NCBI GenBank assembly: GCA_016125085.1
Contig: WGMM01000008.1
Span: forward strand, 1 to 64,000
Length of the DNA: 64,000 nucleotides
Direction: 5' to 3'
Origin: a bacterium
GTDB lineage: Bacteria > Planctomycetota > Planctomycetia > Isosphaerales > Isosphaeraceae
Part shown: in pieces, positions 16,355 to 25,086 of the stretch
Layout of the letters: each line of letters begins with the position of its first letter
Position numbering within the stretch: position 1 is the first letter of the stretch
The notes under the pieces: generated by a model
What the model was told of the DNA's origin: nothing
Database searches by the model: none
Seen by the model: the letters and a program-made list of their open reading frames with translations, nothing else
Made by a program: the position numbers and the translations under genes

Positions 16355-19300
16355 ATGGCTTCCGCCGAAATCCGCGAAAAGAACGAGCTGACCGAATCGC
16401 AAGTGAATGCCGTCAGGGCTGATGCCATCGAGGCCGAGGTGCTCCGGTTCGGCACCGGGCTGGTCCGGTCGCTAAGGCGTCAGGGGGCGGTTTGGAATCC
16501 CCGTTCCTGGCCGCAGCGGGCTTCGGAAGGCCTTCTGGTGAATGCCGAACTCAAGGCGCAACTATTTCGCTGGGTGGACGTTCTGCCGACGCTCCAGAAC
16601 CCGCACGACATCCCCGAGCATCTTTACGCCTATCTGGACGAAGCCGGCCCGGCCGTGCCCTGGCCCATTCGAAGGGCGATGCGTGCCATGCCGGCCGATG
16701 GCGTCGTCGCGGGCTGGGGTGCGCATGTGGGCCGATGGGTCGTCGAACGGATGGCGGCCCAGTTCATCGCGGGAGAAAACCCGACGACGGCCTGGAGGTC
16801 GATCGCCCGGCTCCGGAATCGCGGCCTCGCCTTTACGGCCGACCTGCTGGGCGAGGCGGTCGTCACCGAAGCCGAAGCCGACCGGTATCGTGATACATGT
16901 CTCGACCTCCTGAGGGACCTGAGCGAAAAGCTGGCGAGGGAGCCGGAAAATCGGGTGATCGACCGCGACGATCATGGCCCCCTACCCCGCATGAATCTGT
17001 CGTTGAAGCTCTCGAGCCTGACGGCCGATTTCGACCCGCTGGACCGGGCCGGGACGATCGAGCGTGTCAGCCAGCGGCTGCGGCCGATCCTCGACCTGGC
17101 TGTGAGCCGTAACGCCCATGTTCACTTTGACATGGAGCAATTCGCCTATAAGGGGATGACGTTCGAAATCGTCCGGGCGATGCTCGACGAACCGGCCTAT
17201 CGGCAATATCCCCACTTCGGGTTCGTGTCGCAGGCCTATCTGGTCGATTCGGCCGGCGACCTGGAAGCGATGCGGGACTGGGCGAAGGCTCGCGGTTGCC
17301 CGGTGACGGTGCGGCTGGTGAAAGGTGCCTACTGGGATTTCGAAGTGACGCATGCCCGGGCTGCGGGCTGGCCCGTGCCGGTGTGGACGGAAAAGTGGCA
17401 GTCCGACGCGAATTACGAGCGGTTGAGCGACTTCCTCGTGGCGAATCGCCGCTGGCTCAAGCCGGCGTTCGCCAGCCACAACGCACGATCGCTGAGTCAC
17501 GCCATCGTGACTGCCCGCCAGGCGGGGCTGCCGGACGAAGCGTTCGAGATCCAGACACTTTACGGCATGTGCGATGCCCTGCAGCGGTCGCTTTCGAAGC
17601 AGGGCTTCCGGGTGCGGGTCTATACGCCTTATGGGGCGATTCTGCCCGGAATGGCGTATCTGGTGCGGCGATTGCTCGAGAATACATCCAACGATTCGTT
17701 CCTCAAAGCGGCGGAGTCGTCGCGCGTCGGTTTCGACCGGCTTCTTCAGCAGCCTGGAAAGGGACGTGACATGTCCGTTCTCTCCCGAACCGGTTCGTGG
17801 GTCAGCCAGCTTCTCGAACGCCAGAACCAGGCCGCTGGTGTCGATCCAGAAAAATCTTTGCGAGAACCTTTCGCCAACGAGCCTTACGTCGACTTCACCG
17901 TGCCTGCCAATGCCGAGGCCCTGACCGAAGCCCTGGCCCGGGTGGACCGCATCGCCGGCGGCAGCCATAGGCTGGATTATGAAGACAATTCGGCCCAGCG
18001 AGAGTGGATCGAATCCCGCGATCCTTCGCACCGGTCGCGAATACTGGCCCGGTTCGAGCGTGCGACGGCCGCCGACGCGCACACGGCCATCGGCGTAGCG
18101 CATGAGGCGTTTTCGAGCTGGAAGCGAACTGCCCCGGCCGAGCGGGCACTGTGCCTGGAAAGGGCCGCACTGGCGATGCGGCAGACGAAGTTCGACCTCA
18201 CGGCCCGGATCGTCCTGGAGGTCGGCAAACCGTGGAAAGAGGCCGACGCCGACGTGGCCGAGGCGATCGACTTCTGCCGGTATTACGCCCGTGAGATGAT
18301 CCGCCTGCACGAACGCCCCTGGCAGGCGCAAGTGCCGGGCGAAACGAATGTTCTGACCAGCGAGCCAAAAGGCGTGGTGGCCGTGATCGGCCCGTGGAAC
18401 TTCCCGCTGGCGATTCCGCTGGGGATGACGGCCGCGGCGCTGGTGACGGGCAATGTGGCCGTCGTGAAACCGGCGGAACAGTCGACCTGGATCGCGTCGG
18501 AATTCGTGCGGATCCTGCAGGAGTCGGGCGTGCCGCGCGAGGCCGTGATTCTGCTGCCCGGCGATGCCGAAGCGGGCGCGGCGATCGTGGACGACCCGCG
18601 TACGGCCATGATCGTCTTCACCGGCTCTCGCGAGGTCGGCGTGGCGATCAACCAGGCTGGCACGAAGCAGGCCCCTGGGCAGCGGCACGTCAAAAAAGTG
18701 GCGGCCGAGATGGGGGGCAAGAATGCAATCATTGTCGATGCCGACGCCGATCTGGACGACGCCGTTCTGGGCGTGCTGGGCAGTGCGTTCGGATATTCCG
18801 GCCAGAAGTGTTCGGCATGTTCGCGGGCCGTCGTGCTGGAGCCGGTTTACGACGCATTCACGGCCCGGCTGGCTGAGGCCGCGCAGAGCATTGTGATCGG
18901 CCCGGCACGCGATCCGGCGACGGCCGTGGGGCCGCTGATCGACGGCGACGCCGTGCGGAGTTATGGGCGATATGCGGATCTGGCTCGCAGCGACGGCCGA
19001 ATTCTGGCCGAAATCGAAGTGCCTGAGACACTTCGACCGATCGGGCATTACGTGGCGCCCTTGATCGTGGACGGTGTCGACCGGCATCATCCGCTGGCTC
19101 AGGAAGAGATTTTCGCCCCAATCCTGACGGTTCTGAAGGCGAAGTCGTTCGATGAGGCTCTGGAGATCGCGAACGACGTCGATTACGCACTTACTGGTGC
19201 CGTCTATTCACGCAATCCGCGGCACCTTGAGCGGGCGGGCAAGGAATTCCTTGTGGGCAATCTGTATCTCAATCGGGGCAGTACCGGGGCGATGGTGGCC

Positions 19301-19456
19301 CGGCAGCCGTTCGGGGGGATGAAGATGTCGGGCATCGGGGCCAAGACAGGCGGCCCGCATTATCTGGACCAGTTCGTGAACTTCCGCACGATCACGGAGA
19401 ACACCATGCGCAGGGGCTTTACGCCTGAGTCGCTGGAAACGAAAACGGAAGAATGA
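16355..19456 (+). CDS. putA: Bifunctional proline dehydrogenase / glutamate semialdehyde dehydrogenase
   Basis: A PutA-type enzyme of 1033 residues that oxidises proline to glutamate in two steps with FAD and NAD. The N-terminal two-fifths is the proline dehydrogenase barrel: KLSSL near 215, VRLVKGAYWD near 317, TLYGMCDAL near 398, YTPYG and RRLLENTSNDSF near 432. The C-terminal half is the aldehyde dehydrogenase, with IGPWNFPLAIPLG, the general base E785 in AEMGGKNA and the nucleophile C819 in GQKCSACS. There is no N-terminal ribbon-helix-helix DNA-binding domain, so it does not repress its own gene as in enteric bacteria. ATG 16355 follows GGGACGGGCCGGTC. It stands alone. Confidence 0.94.
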   Translation: MASAEIREKNELTESQVNAVRADAIEAEVLRFGTGLVRSLRRQGAVWNPRSWPQRASEGLLVNAELKAQLFRWVDVLPTLQNPHDIPEHLYAYLDEAGPAVPWPIRRAMRAMPADGVVAGWGAHVGRWVVERMAAQFIAGENPTTAWRSIARLRNRGLAFTADLLGEAVVTEAEADRYRDTCLDLLRDLSEKLAREPENRVIDRDDHGPLPRMNLSLKLSSLTADFDPLDRAGTIERVSQRLRPILDLAVSRNAHVHFDMEQFAYKGMTFEIVRAMLDEPAYRQYPHFGFVSQAYLVDSAGDLEAMRDWAKARGCPVTVRLVKGAYWDFEVTHARAAGWPVPVWTEKWQSDANYERLSDFLVANRRWLKPAFASHNARSLSHAIVTARQAGLPDEAFEIQTLYGMCDALQRSLSKQGFRVRVYTPYGAILPGMAYLVRRLLENTSNDSFLKAAESSRVGFDRLLQQPGKGRDMSVLSRTGSWVSQLLERQNQAAGVDPEKSLREPFANEPYVDFTVPANAEALTEALARVDRIAGGSHRLDYEDNSAQREWIESRDPSHRSRILARFERATAADAHTAIGVAHEAFSSWKRTAPAERALCLERAALAMRQTKFDLTARIVLEVGKPWKEADADVAEAIDFCRYYAREMIRLHERPWQAQVPGETNVLTSEPKGVVAVIGPWNFPLAIPLGMTAAALVTGNVAVVKPAEQSTWIASEFVRILQESGVPREAVILLPGDAEAGAAIVDDPRTAMIVFTGSREVGVAINQAGTKQAPGQRHVKKVAAEMGGKNAIIVDADADLDDAVLGVLGSAFGYSGQKCSACSRAVVLEPVYDAFTARLAEAAQSIVIGPARDPATAVGPLIDGDAVRSYGRYADLARSDGRILAEIEVPETLRPIGHYVAPLIVDGVDRHHPLAQEEIFAPILTVLKAKSFDEALEIANDVDYALTGAVYSRNPRHLERAGKEFLVGNLYLNRGSTGAMVARQPFGGMKMSGIGAKTGGPHYLDQFVNFRTITENTMRRGFTPESLETKTEE

Positions 19457-19516
19457 GGGAACAGAAAAGAAGCCGGCCGCCGCGTTGGGAACAGCGGCGG
19501 GCCGGATTCGAATGGT

Positions 19517-19978
19517 TCAGAAGGGCTGGCTGATATTGACCTTGGCGGGCTGGGCGGCGCGGAGGTAATCGTCGAACGAGAGCTTGTAGTCTTCGTGCCG
19601 GTGATTGCCTTCGACGAGAATTTGCGAGCCGGGGTTGAACGAATCGTCCACGACCGTGTGCACGCCGTAGAGCGAGCCGAAAGGGGGCCAGGCACCGGTT
19701 TCGCAATCTTTGAAAATCGAGCCGGCCTGTTGTTCGGTGGCGAGGTTCCAGCCGGTTTTGCCGGTGGTCTGCTCGACGCGCGACCAGTCGATTTTTTTGT
19801 CGGCGGGCAGAACGGCCATGAGAAACTGGCCGTCGGCGTTCCGCAGGAGGACCGTTTTGGCCACTTGCCGGCCCGTTGTGCGGACCGAATTGGCCCTGCG
19901 CGAGCTCGAGGGAGCGGGCTGGTGGACAAGCCGCTGGAAGGGCACGTGCTGGCGGCTGAGAAATTCCTGGATGTTCAT
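19517..19978 (-). CDS. YbaK/ProX-type aminoacyl-tRNA deacylase
   Basis: A 153-residue protein of the YbaK superfamily, stand-alone editing domains that hydrolyse mischarged tRNAs such as Cys- or Ala-tRNA(Pro). The fold signatures are VPFQRLVHQPA, the conserved lysine K41 in GRQVAKTVLLR, FLMAVLPADKKIDW, and the glycine-rich segment FGSLYGVHTVVDDS. The length matches YbaK/YeaK proteins. The exact tRNA specificity cannot be told. It is convergent with putA (60 bases apart). Upstream, 166 bases separate it from the RNase P RNA gene on the other strand. Confidence 0.87.
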   Translation of the reverse strand: MNIQEFLSRQHVPFQRLVHQPAPSSSRRANSVRTTGRQVAKTVLLRNADGQFLMAVLPADKKIDWSRVEQTTGKTGWNLATEQQAGSIFKDCETGAWPPFGSLYGVHTVVDDSFNPGSQILVEGNHRHEDYKLSFDDYLRAAQPAKVNISQPF

Positions 19979-20144
19979 GGCCGGATCCTTCGCGAGCGTA
20001 TTCCAAGAAGGTGCGTCATCTGTATCAATTCCAACATATCACCCGTTTCGGGCGAATGTGCGGATCACGAAAATTTTTCGAAGAAGTTCGATGCGTTTTT
20101 TCGATTTCGCCGGGCGAAATCGAAATGATGAGCGTATGATTCTG

Positions 20145-20568
20145 ACGACGGGAGAGGGATGTCCGATCGCCGGGCCGTTCGCGGCCTGGAGGAAAGTCCG
20201 GACACCGCAGGGCATGGTGGTGGGTAACGCCCACCGTCCGTGAGGACAGGGAAAGTGCCACAGAAAGCAAACCGCCGACGTTTCAGGAGTTACTTCTGAA
20301 GCGGGTAAGGGTGAAACGGTGAGGTAAGAGCTCACCAGCGGGGCGGGTGACCGTTCCGGCTCGGCAAACCCCACCAGGTGCAAGACCAAATAAGGGGGCA
20401 ATTTCGAGCGAGCTTCGGCTTTCTCGGGATACGAATCGGCCCGATTCGTCACGACTTCCGGGTAGGTCGCACGAGGCGTGGCGCAAGTCACGTCCCAGAT
20501 TCATGATCGGAGGCTGGCGGAGATTCCGTCGGCGCACGAAATCCGGCTTACGTTTCCTCTCCCGTCGT
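20145..20568 (+). ncRNA. rnpB: RNase P RNA
   Basis: The catalytic RNA of ribonuclease P, which matures the 5' ends of tRNAs. ACGACGGGAGAGG (20145-20157) and CCTCTCCCGTCGT (20556-20568) form a 13-bp P1 helix that fixes both ends. Conserved blocks appear in order: GAGGAAAGTCCGGACACC at 20190-20207, ACAGAAAGCAAACCGCC near 20260, GGTAAGAGCTCACCAG near 20322, GCAAGACCAAATAAGGGGGC near 20378, and ATCCGGCTTACG near 20540. The length of about 424 bases is typical of type A RNA. Open reading frames crossing it are spurious. Confidence 0.96.
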
Positions 20569-20582
20569 TCGTTCGTCATTGA

Positions 20583-20628
20583 GATCGAGCCCTGGCTGGG
20601 GCTCGTGATCGTGGCGATACATTTTTTT
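20583..20628 (+). terminator. Possible rnpB terminator
   Basis: GATCGAGCCC (20583-20592) pairs with GGGCTCGTGATC (20599-20610), apart from a two-base bulge. A run of seven T lies about 12 bases after the stem. It sits 15 bases after the end of the RNase P RNA. The distance of the T run makes this uncertain. Confidence 0.45.
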
Positions 20629-20810
20629 CGCCTTTCGAAGTCCCTGAATCGTGGGAATTCGTACATCTTCGTCCGAGTTCTTTTCGGCCATGCTTGACCG
20701 GCGGGAACGGAAAGATTACAAGATCAGAAATGTCAGGCGGGCCGACATCAGTCACAAGGTTCGCCCGGGCGATCCGTACTTCCGTCCCGACTTATCGAAC
20801 TGAGAGAGAA

Positions 20811-21314
20811 ATGTCCTCGACGATCTCCGAGCCCAAGGCCTACCGAGCGGGCAAGCTGGCGAAACTCATCGACGGGCTCCGTTATCAGGGCGGCATCGGA
20901 CAATGGTCCTGGCTCGTGCATCGTGTGACCGGGCTTGGGATTCTCCTGTTCCTCGTCATCCACGTGGTCGACACCTTCTTCGTCGTCTTCAATCCGGCCC
21001 TGTACGATCACACGGTCGCCATCTACGGCGGCGTCTTCGGCGGCACCTATTACTGGCCGCTCCGCTGGGCGTTCCGTCTGGCTGAGCTGGGCCTGATCGC
21101 CACGGTGCTGTTCCATGCCGTCAATGGTGTCCGGGTCATCCTGTTCGACTTCTGGAACGAAGGCTGCAAGTATCAGAAGGAGTCGTTCCGGGCCGTTCTG
21201 CTGGTTTTCCTCGCTCTCATGATTCCGGCGGCCATCGCCGTCATTCTGCCCCTGGCGACCGCACCGGAGCACATCACTCAGATTCCGGAAAACGTCGCCA
21301 CGGCCCGCCCCTGA
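20811..21314 (+). CDS. sdhC: Succinate dehydrogenase cytochrome b subunit
   Basis: The 167-residue membrane anchor of complex II. Three hydrophobic helices are visible, at about 40-60, 90-115 and 130-152. Candidate haem histidines are H37 (SWLVHRVTG), H51 (VIHVVDTF) and the H in LFHAVNGVRV. Quinone-site residues cannot be read safely. The start is ATG 20811 after GAGAGAGA; the frame is open upstream but runs into the rnpB region. It is followed by the second anchor, the flavoprotein and the iron-sulfur subunit with gaps of 36-72 bases, so the four form one operon. Confidence 0.92.
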   Translation: MSSTISEPKAYRAGKLAKLIDGLRYQGGIGQWSWLVHRVTGLGILLFLVIHVVDTFFVVFNPALYDHTVAIYGGVFGGTYYWPLRWAFRLAELGLIATVLFHAVNGVRVILFDFWNEGCKYQKESFRAVLLVFLALMIPAAIAVILPLATAPEHITQIPENVATARP

Positions 21315-21386
21315 ACTGGCTGGTCCTGACCGGCAGTTTCCGAACGCATCCGCTCAAAACCGCTTCACTCAACCGGATTTTCCGCA

Positions 21387-21896
21387 ATGGCCCGCAATCG
21401 AATCAAACCCGCTGGCGGATTCGAACTCACCGCCTGGTACTTCATGCGTATTTCCGGCCTTGTGCTGGTGTTCCTCGCTGTTGGCCACCTGTTCATCATG
21501 CACATCGCCAACAATGTCGAGAACATCAACTATGCCTTCGTGGCCGGCCGCTGGGCCGATCCGCGGACCGGCTGGATCTGGCGGCTGTGGGATCTCTGCA
21601 TGATCGGCTTGGCGATGTTCCACGGCTTCAACGGTCTGCGTCAGATTCTCGATGAACACGTGCATGGTGCGAAGGCACGCGTGGCGATGCACACGACGAT
21701 CTGGACGGTGATGACGGCCCTGATCGTGCTCGGCACATACGCCATCTGGATGTTCCAGGAAGACAGGGCCTATGTCGAGCAGTGGAAGGCCATGAACGCG
21801 AAGGCAGTGGCCTTACAGCCACCAGGGGCAATTCACCCGAGTGGCGGGTCTCATGCAGCAATTCGCGGCAAACTACCTAATATTGCTGGTGATTGA
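21387..21896 (+). CDS. sdhD: Succinate dehydrogenase hydrophobic anchor
   Basis: The second membrane subunit of succinate dehydrogenase, 169 residues. Helices are at about 13-40 (TAWYFMRISGLVLVFLAVGH), 65-95 and 105-128. The motif ISGLVLVFLAVGH supplies a haem-ligand histidine (H34), and FHGFNGLRQ mirrors the FHAVNGVRV motif of the first anchor, as expected for the pseudo-symmetric subunits. The last ~35 residues are polar and low in complexity (QPPGAIHPSGGSH), longer than usual. Named by position and topology, because small anchors are poorly conserved. Confidence 0.85.
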   Translation: MARNRIKPAGGFELTAWYFMRISGLVLVFLAVGHLFIMHIANNVENINYAFVAGRWADPRTGWIWRLWDLCMIGLAMFHGFNGLRQILDEHVHGAKARVAMHTTIWTVMTALIVLGTYAIWMFQEDRAYVEQWKAMNAKAVALQPPGAIHPSGGSHAAIRGKLPNIAGD

Positions 21897-21965
21897 TTCG
21901 GATCCACCGCGGTTGGACAGCAAATCATTTCGACCTGCACGCTAGATTCGGATACCTGAGAGATC

Positions 21966-23801
21966 ATGAGCACACCGACCTATCACCGTTTCGAGAGCAT
22001 CATCGTCGGATCCGGCGGGGCTGGCCTGATGGCGGCGCTGCACTCCAGCAAGGAAGTCGGCACGGCCGTCGTCAGCAAGCTTTATCCGACGCGTTCGCAC
22101 ACCGGGGCGGCCGCGGGCGGGATCGCCGCGGCGCTTTCGAACATCGAAGACGACTCGTGGGAGAACCACGCCTACGACACGATCAAGGGTGGCGACTTCG
22201 TCGTGGATCAGACGCCGGTCGAAATCCTTTGCCGCGAGGCCGTCGAGTGCATCTATGACCTCGAGCACATGGGCCTTCCGTTCGACCGTACGCCGGACGG
22301 ACGGATCAGCCAGCGGCGATTCGGCGGCCACACGAGGCCGGTGCCGGGCAATCCTTCGAAGCGTGAGCCGGTCATGCGTGCCTGCCATGCGGCCGACCGC
22401 ACAGGGCACATGATTCTGCAGACGCTGTACCAGCAGTGCATCAAGCAGGGCGTGCAGTTCTTCGACGAATACCATATGCTCGACCTGATCATGGTCGACG
22501 GCGAATGCCGCGGGATCGTGGCGATCGAGATCGCCACCGGCCGTCTGCACGTTTTCCATGCGAAGAGCGTGCTGCTGGCCACTGGCGGTTTCGGCCGGAT
22601 GTTCAAGGTGACTTCGAACGCCTATGCCCTGACCGGCGACGGCCCGGCAATCGCGTATCGCCACGGCATTCCGCTGGAAGACATGGAGTTTTACCAGTTC
22701 CACCCGACGGGCATTTACCGCCTGGGTATTCTGCTGACGGAAGGCTGCCGGGGCGACGGCGGCATCATGTTCAACGGCAAGGGCGAGCGTTTCATGGAAA
22801 CGTACGCTCCGAACATGAAGGAACTGGCCAGCCGCGACGTCTGTTCGCGGTCGATCTATCAGGAAGTTCAGGCTGGCCGGGGCGTGAACGGCAAGGATTT
22901 CGTCTATCTGGACATTCGCCCCGAGACGATCAACAGGTTCAAGTCAAGCCCGCTGCACAAGGACGGCAAGGACGTCGACGAGCACTTCATCGAAAGCCGC
23001 CTTTCGGAGTCGCTCGAACTGTCGCGTACCTATCTGGGCATCGATCCGCTGAAGGAACCCATGCCGATCCAGCCCACGGCCCACTACGCCATGGGTGGCA
23101 CGCCGACCGACTTCGAAACGCGAGTGCTGAGAAATGCCGCTGGCGAGGTCGTCCCCGGCCTTTATGCCGCGGGCGAATCGGCTTGCGTGTCTGTTCACGG
23201 GGCGAATCGCCTGGGCACGAACAGCCTTGTCGACCTGGTCGTGTTCGGCCGGCGTGCGGGCAAGGCGATGGCCCAATACGCCAAGTCGCAAGACTTCCGC
23301 GAGATTCCGACCGACGCCGATGCGCCGACACGCAAGCAGATCGACACAGCCCTGGCGAAACCGCGAACCGAGCCGTGGATTCGCATTCGCGAAGAGCTGC
23401 AGACGGTCATGATGGACGACTGCGGCGTTTACCGGAATACCGAAGGCCTGGCACGGGCCCGCAAGAAGGTGGCCGAACTCAAGAGCCGATACGAATCGAC
23501 AGGAATTCAGGACAAGGGCACGGTCTTCAACACCGGCCTTCTGGAATATCTTGAGCTGGGATGCCTGATTGACCTGGCGGCCGCCACGGTCGCTTCGGCC
23601 GAAAGCCGTAAGGAAAGCCGCGGGGCCCACTCGCGTGAGGACTTCCCGGACCGGGATGACGTCAACCACTTCAACCACACCTTCGCCATGCGTGACGGCG
23701 ATACCGGGGTCAGGATCGAAAATCGCCCGGTCGATGTCGTCTATATCGAGAAGGATGGCCAGAAAGTGCCGAAATATCCTCTGGAAGTCCGTAAGTATTG
23801 A
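21966..23801 (+). CDS. sdhA: Succinate dehydrogenase flavoprotein subunit
   Basis: The catalytic subunit of complex II, 611 residues, oxidising succinate to fumarate on the cytoplasmic face. The FAD loop is [11 protein letters not shown] (about 16-26). The histidine that binds FAD covalently lies in [12 protein letters not shown]. Substrate-site signatures are [19 protein letters not shown] and [18 protein letters not shown]. The C-terminal helical domain is complete. ATG 21966 follows TGAGAGATC. The order sdhC-sdhD-sdhA-sdhB is that of many Gram-negative bacteria. Confidence 0.96.
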   Translation: MSTPTYHRFESIIVGSGGAGLMAALHSSKEVGTAVVSKLYPTRSHTGAAAGGIAAALSNIEDDSWENHAYDTIKGGDFVVDQTPVEILCREAVECIYDLEHMGLPFDRTPDGRISQRRFGGHTRPVPGNPSKREPVMRACHAADRTGHMILQTLYQQCIKQGVQFFDEYHMLDLIMVDGECRGIVAIEIATGRLHVFHAKSVLLATGGFGRMFKVTSNAYALTGDGPAIAYRHGIPLEDMEFYQFHPTGIYRLGILLTEGCRGDGGIMFNGKGERFMETYAPNMKELASRDVCSRSIYQEVQAGRGVNGKDFVYLDIRPETINRFKSSPLHKDGKDVDEHFIESRLSESLELSRTYLGIDPLKEPMPIQPTAHYAMGGTPTDFETRVLRNAAGEVVPGLYAAGESACVSVHGANRLGTNSLVDLVVFGRRAGKAMAQYAKSQDFREIPTDADAPTRKQIDTALAKPRTEPWIRIREELQTVMMDDCGVYRNTEGLARARKKVAELKSRYESTGIQDKGTVFNTGLLEYLELGCLIDLAAATVASAESRKESRGAHSREDFPDRDDVNHFNHTFAMRDGDTGVRIENRPVDVVYIEKDGQKVPKYPLEVRKY

Positions 23802-23837
23802 CATCCCTGCCGCTCCGGTACGACCCAGACCCGCACG

Positions 23838-24656
23838 ATGTCCGAATCTACGCCGCCCTTCGCATTGACAGGAACCGATCGCGTGAGTGACCTAGCCGAT
23901 CCCAACACGGGCCAGATTCGCTGGCGAGACCTGACTCTCCGCATCAAGCGTTACGATCCGGAAAAGGACCGCGAGCCCCACTGGCAGGAATTCAAAATTC
24001 AGGCACACCCGATGGACCGGGTCCTGGATGTCCTGATGAAAGTGAAGTGGGAGCAGGACGACAGCATTGCCCTGCGAAAGAGCTGCGCCCACGGCATCTG
24101 CGGTTCCGACGCGATGCGGATCAACGGTCAGAACAACCTGGCCTGCAAGCTGCTCGTTCAGAACGTTAAGGGCAAGACGATCACGGTCGAGCCGATTCTG
24201 GGACTGCCGGTGATCAAGGACCTGATCGTCGACATGAAGCCATTCTTCGATCATTACAAGGCTGTGATGCCGTTCCTCGTGAACGACGACCCCGCGCCCA
24301 CGACCGAACGGCTGCAGACGCCCGAACAGCGTGCCCGTTTCGACGATACGACCAAGTGTATCCTCTGTGCCTGCTGTACGACGGCTTGCCCGCCGTTCTG
24401 GGGCAATCGTGAATATGTCGGCCCGGCTGCGATCGTGAACGCCCACCGGTTCATCTTCGACAGCCGCGATCAGGGCGCTGGCGAACGTCTCGATATTCTG
24501 AACGACAGCGAAGGCATCTGGCGCTGCCGTACGGTATTCAACTGCACCTCGGCTTGCCCGCGTGGCATTCAGGTGACACAGGCGATCAGCGAAGTCAAGC
24601 GTGCCCTGATCACGGGTGTCGTCGACATCCCGGAAGAGGCAGAAGTGCTTTCCTGA
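23838..24656 (+). CDS. sdhB: Succinate dehydrogenase iron-sulfur subunit
   Basis: The electron-transfer subunit of complex II, 272 residues. The [2Fe-2S] ligands are in KSCAHGICGSDAM, with the aspartate at the fourth position as in enterobacterial SdhB, and C in NLACK. The [4Fe-4S] and [3Fe-4S] clusters are in CILCACCTTACPPFWG and CRTVFNCTSACPRGI. The N-terminal ~30 residues (FALTGTDRVSDLADP) are longer than in most SdhB, and an internal GTG at 23883 (VSDLADP) could be the real start. It ends the operon. Confidence 0.95.
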   Translation: MSESTPPFALTGTDRVSDLADPNTGQIRWRDLTLRIKRYDPEKDREPHWQEFKIQAHPMDRVLDVLMKVKWEQDDSIALRKSCAHGICGSDAMRINGQNNLACKLLVQNVKGKTITVEPILGLPVIKDLIVDMKPFFDHYKAVMPFLVNDDPAPTTERLQTPEQRARFDDTTKCILCACCTTACPPFWGNREYVGPAAIVNAHRFIFDSRDQGAGERLDILNDSEGIWRCRTVFNCTSACPRGIQVTQAISEVKRALITGVVDIPEEAEVLS

Positions 24657-24720
24657 TCCTTGGCGTTCCTCTTCGTGTCTCGAAGTTCGCCTCGCCTGAT
24701 CCCGAGCGAAGGAGAGCGTC

Positions 24721-25086
24721 ATGAATGGTCCCGCGGATCGTTCGGTTCGTCTGCTTCTGCTCCTTTCAGGTAGTCTGCTCGTCAGCGATTCTGCACGGAT
24801 CGCGGCTGACTTTCGTGCGCACGCCGAACCACTTTCGGATCTGAAGGTTCAAGTCAATTCCGATCCGGCGAATCGTCTCCGTGCCCTTCCGGGAATCGGG
24901 CCGATCATTGCCGAGCGGGTGATCGAGCAGCGTTCGGTCATGGCGTTTCGTAACGGCGACGATCTGGTCCGTCGTGTTCGCGGGCTCGGCCCGGCATTTA
25001 TTGCCGATTACGGCGGGTGGCTGGACTTCAGCGACAATCGAGACGCCGATGTCGACACTGGCGTCTCGCAGGTGGATCACCCATGA
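24721..25086 (+). CDS. Exported ComEA-like helix-hairpin-helix protein
   Basis: A 121-residue protein with a hydrophobic leader ([21 protein letters not shown]) and one helix-hairpin-helix unit: [29 protein letters not shown], then the second half [21 protein letters not shown]. Such units bind DNA in ComEA and relatives, where the domain lies outside the membrane. The canonical ComEA opening IN-N-A reads VNSDPANRL here. The gene overlaps the uvrB start by four bases (ATGA), which suggests translational coupling. A role in DNA uptake or in DNA-protein contact is only an inference. Confidence 0.78.
   Translation: MNGPADRSVRLLLLLSGSLLVSDSARIAADFRAHAEPLSDLKVQVNSDPANRLRALPGIGPIIAERVIEQRSVMAFRNGDDLVRRVRGLGPAFIADYGGWLDFSDNRDADVDTGVSQVDHP

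Noticed and set aside
20283..20697. Open frames on both strands within 20283-20697
   Set aside because: They overlap RNase P RNA, whose ends are fixed by a 13-bp P1 helix; no protein-like features.
25017..25082. Upstream extension of uvrB
   Set aside because: It lies inside the helix-hairpin-helix gene and family proteins begin at [12 protein letters not shown].
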